Shown here piece after piece: positions 63,790-64,000 of a DNA stretch of 64,000 nucleotides. The stretch spans positions 310,001 through 374,000 of the forward strand of contig NZ_SOCP01000006.1 in NCBI RefSeq assembly GCF_004364325.1. The letters run 5' to 3'. A model generated the notes under the pieces. The model made no database searches. It was not told where the DNA came from and saw only the letters and a list, made by a program, of their open reading frames with translations. The stretch is from Actinophytocola oryzae. Lineage in GTDB: Bacteria; Actinomycetota; Actinomycetes; Mycobacteriales; Pseudonocardiaceae. Every line of letters begins with the position of its first letter. Within the stretch, counting starts at the first letter, position 1. Both the position numbers and the translations under genes were made by a program.

Positions 63790-64000
63790 GTGGAGAACGA
63801 GGCTCGGGTCGGCATGGTGGTCGGCTCGCTGGTGGGTGTGGGCTTCGGGTTGGTGTTCATCGAGGTCAACAGCGGTGGGCTGGGTGGCAGCTGGCCGCTC
63901 GTGCTGCGGGTGGCCGGCGCGGTGGTCGCAGCCGTCCTGCTGGCGGGCGTGGTGTGGGTGGCGCGCAGGGGCACCATCGAGGGCGAGGCCCCGTCGGGCG
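63790..64000 (+). CDS. Two-helix membrane protein, 5' part (cut by window edge)
   Basis: The first 70 residues show two hydrophobic helices (MVVGSLVGVGFGLVFIEV and VLRVAGAVVAAVLLAGVVWV) joined by a short Gly-rich loop, then a basic tail (ARRGTIEGEAPSG) that runs past the right edge. GTG at 63790. Family and function cannot be called from this part. Confidence 0.55.
   Translation, partial: MENEARVGMVVGSLVGVGFGLVFIEVNSGGLGGSWPLVLRVAGAVVAAVLLAGVVWVARRGTIEGEAPSG

Noticed and set aside
1..64000. tRNA, rRNA or known riboswitch genes
   Set aside because: I scanned the gaps between genes by eye and saw no cloverleaf with conserved T-loop, no rRNA segment and no recognisable riboswitch core. A covariance-model search could still find small RNAs I cannot see.

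Overview
The window is very GC-rich, uses GTG starts freely, and carries an actinobacterial gene set: CoaA type I, a ShbA/SigD-like sigma factor, a Septum_form protein, and the decaprenyl-phosphate arabinose and galactan genes dprE1, dprE2, ubiA, glf, glfT1, glfT2 and wzm/wzt. With no mycolate genes in view and a type IV (arabinogalactan) wall implied, the best guess is the order Pseudonocardiales (Lentzea, Saccharothrix or relatives). The genus cannot be settled from the sequence alone.

Layout. 1-16.7 kb is ordinary chromosomal housekeeping: the end of an FtsX-type permease, an orphan NarL-type regulator, coaA, a macro-domain protein, pheA, a DrrAB-type ABC exporter, arylamine N-acetyltransferase, a DUF4232 lipoprotein, a two-component system, an ArsR regulator, a sigma factor, a TetR regulator paired with an AurF-type diiron oxygenase, and rtcB. 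16.7-17.8 kb holds a decayed IS5-family transposase. 17.8-25 kb holds a MerR plus VIT/vWA operon, a small metallopeptidase, a Septum_form protein, serS and lhgO. 25-34.8 kb is a galactan-type glycosylation region with two GlfT2-like enzymes, two more family 2 glycosyltransferases, a flippase-like protein, a DUF6541 membrane protein and a methyltransferase. 35-39.4 kb is housekeeping (csp, sixA, a HAD phosphatase, an LLM oxidoreductase, a HhH-GPD-type protein).

39.5-54 kb is the core arabinogalactan locus. glf, a PAP2 phosphatase and ubiA form a tightly overlapping operon that supplies UDP-galactofuranose and decaprenylphosphoryl-phosphoribose. dprE1 and dprE2 epimerise the latter's product to decaprenylphosphoryl-arabinose. 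glfT1 with wzt and wzm starts and exports the galactan. Between ubiA and dprE2, where mycobacteria keep aftA/emb genes, this genome has two mirror-image type VII secretion-associated operons. They converge on a shared CTAG stop, and one encodes a secreted-type protein with a PI3/4-kinase-like domain. No arabinosyltransferase gene is present in the window.

54-61.7 kb adds an apparently complete pseudaminic-acid pathway (pseB, pseC, pseI, pseF and a fused pseG-pseH), with a GT29/sialyltransferase-like gene and a coiled-coil gene beside the galactan exporter. This suggests a wall polymer carrying a nonulosonic acid. The right end has a VOC protein, a TauE/SafE exporter, a dienelactone-hydrolase-like protein lacking its nucleophile, and two small or partial genes.

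Two themes run across the window. Many transcription units begin with a TANNNT hexamer 6-8 bases before the start codon and no Shine-Dalgarno sequence, which points to leaderless mRNAs. Several small regulatory sites can also be read directly: TetR and MerR operators, strong bidirectional terminators, and a cluster of four DnaA boxes at 56.7 kb.
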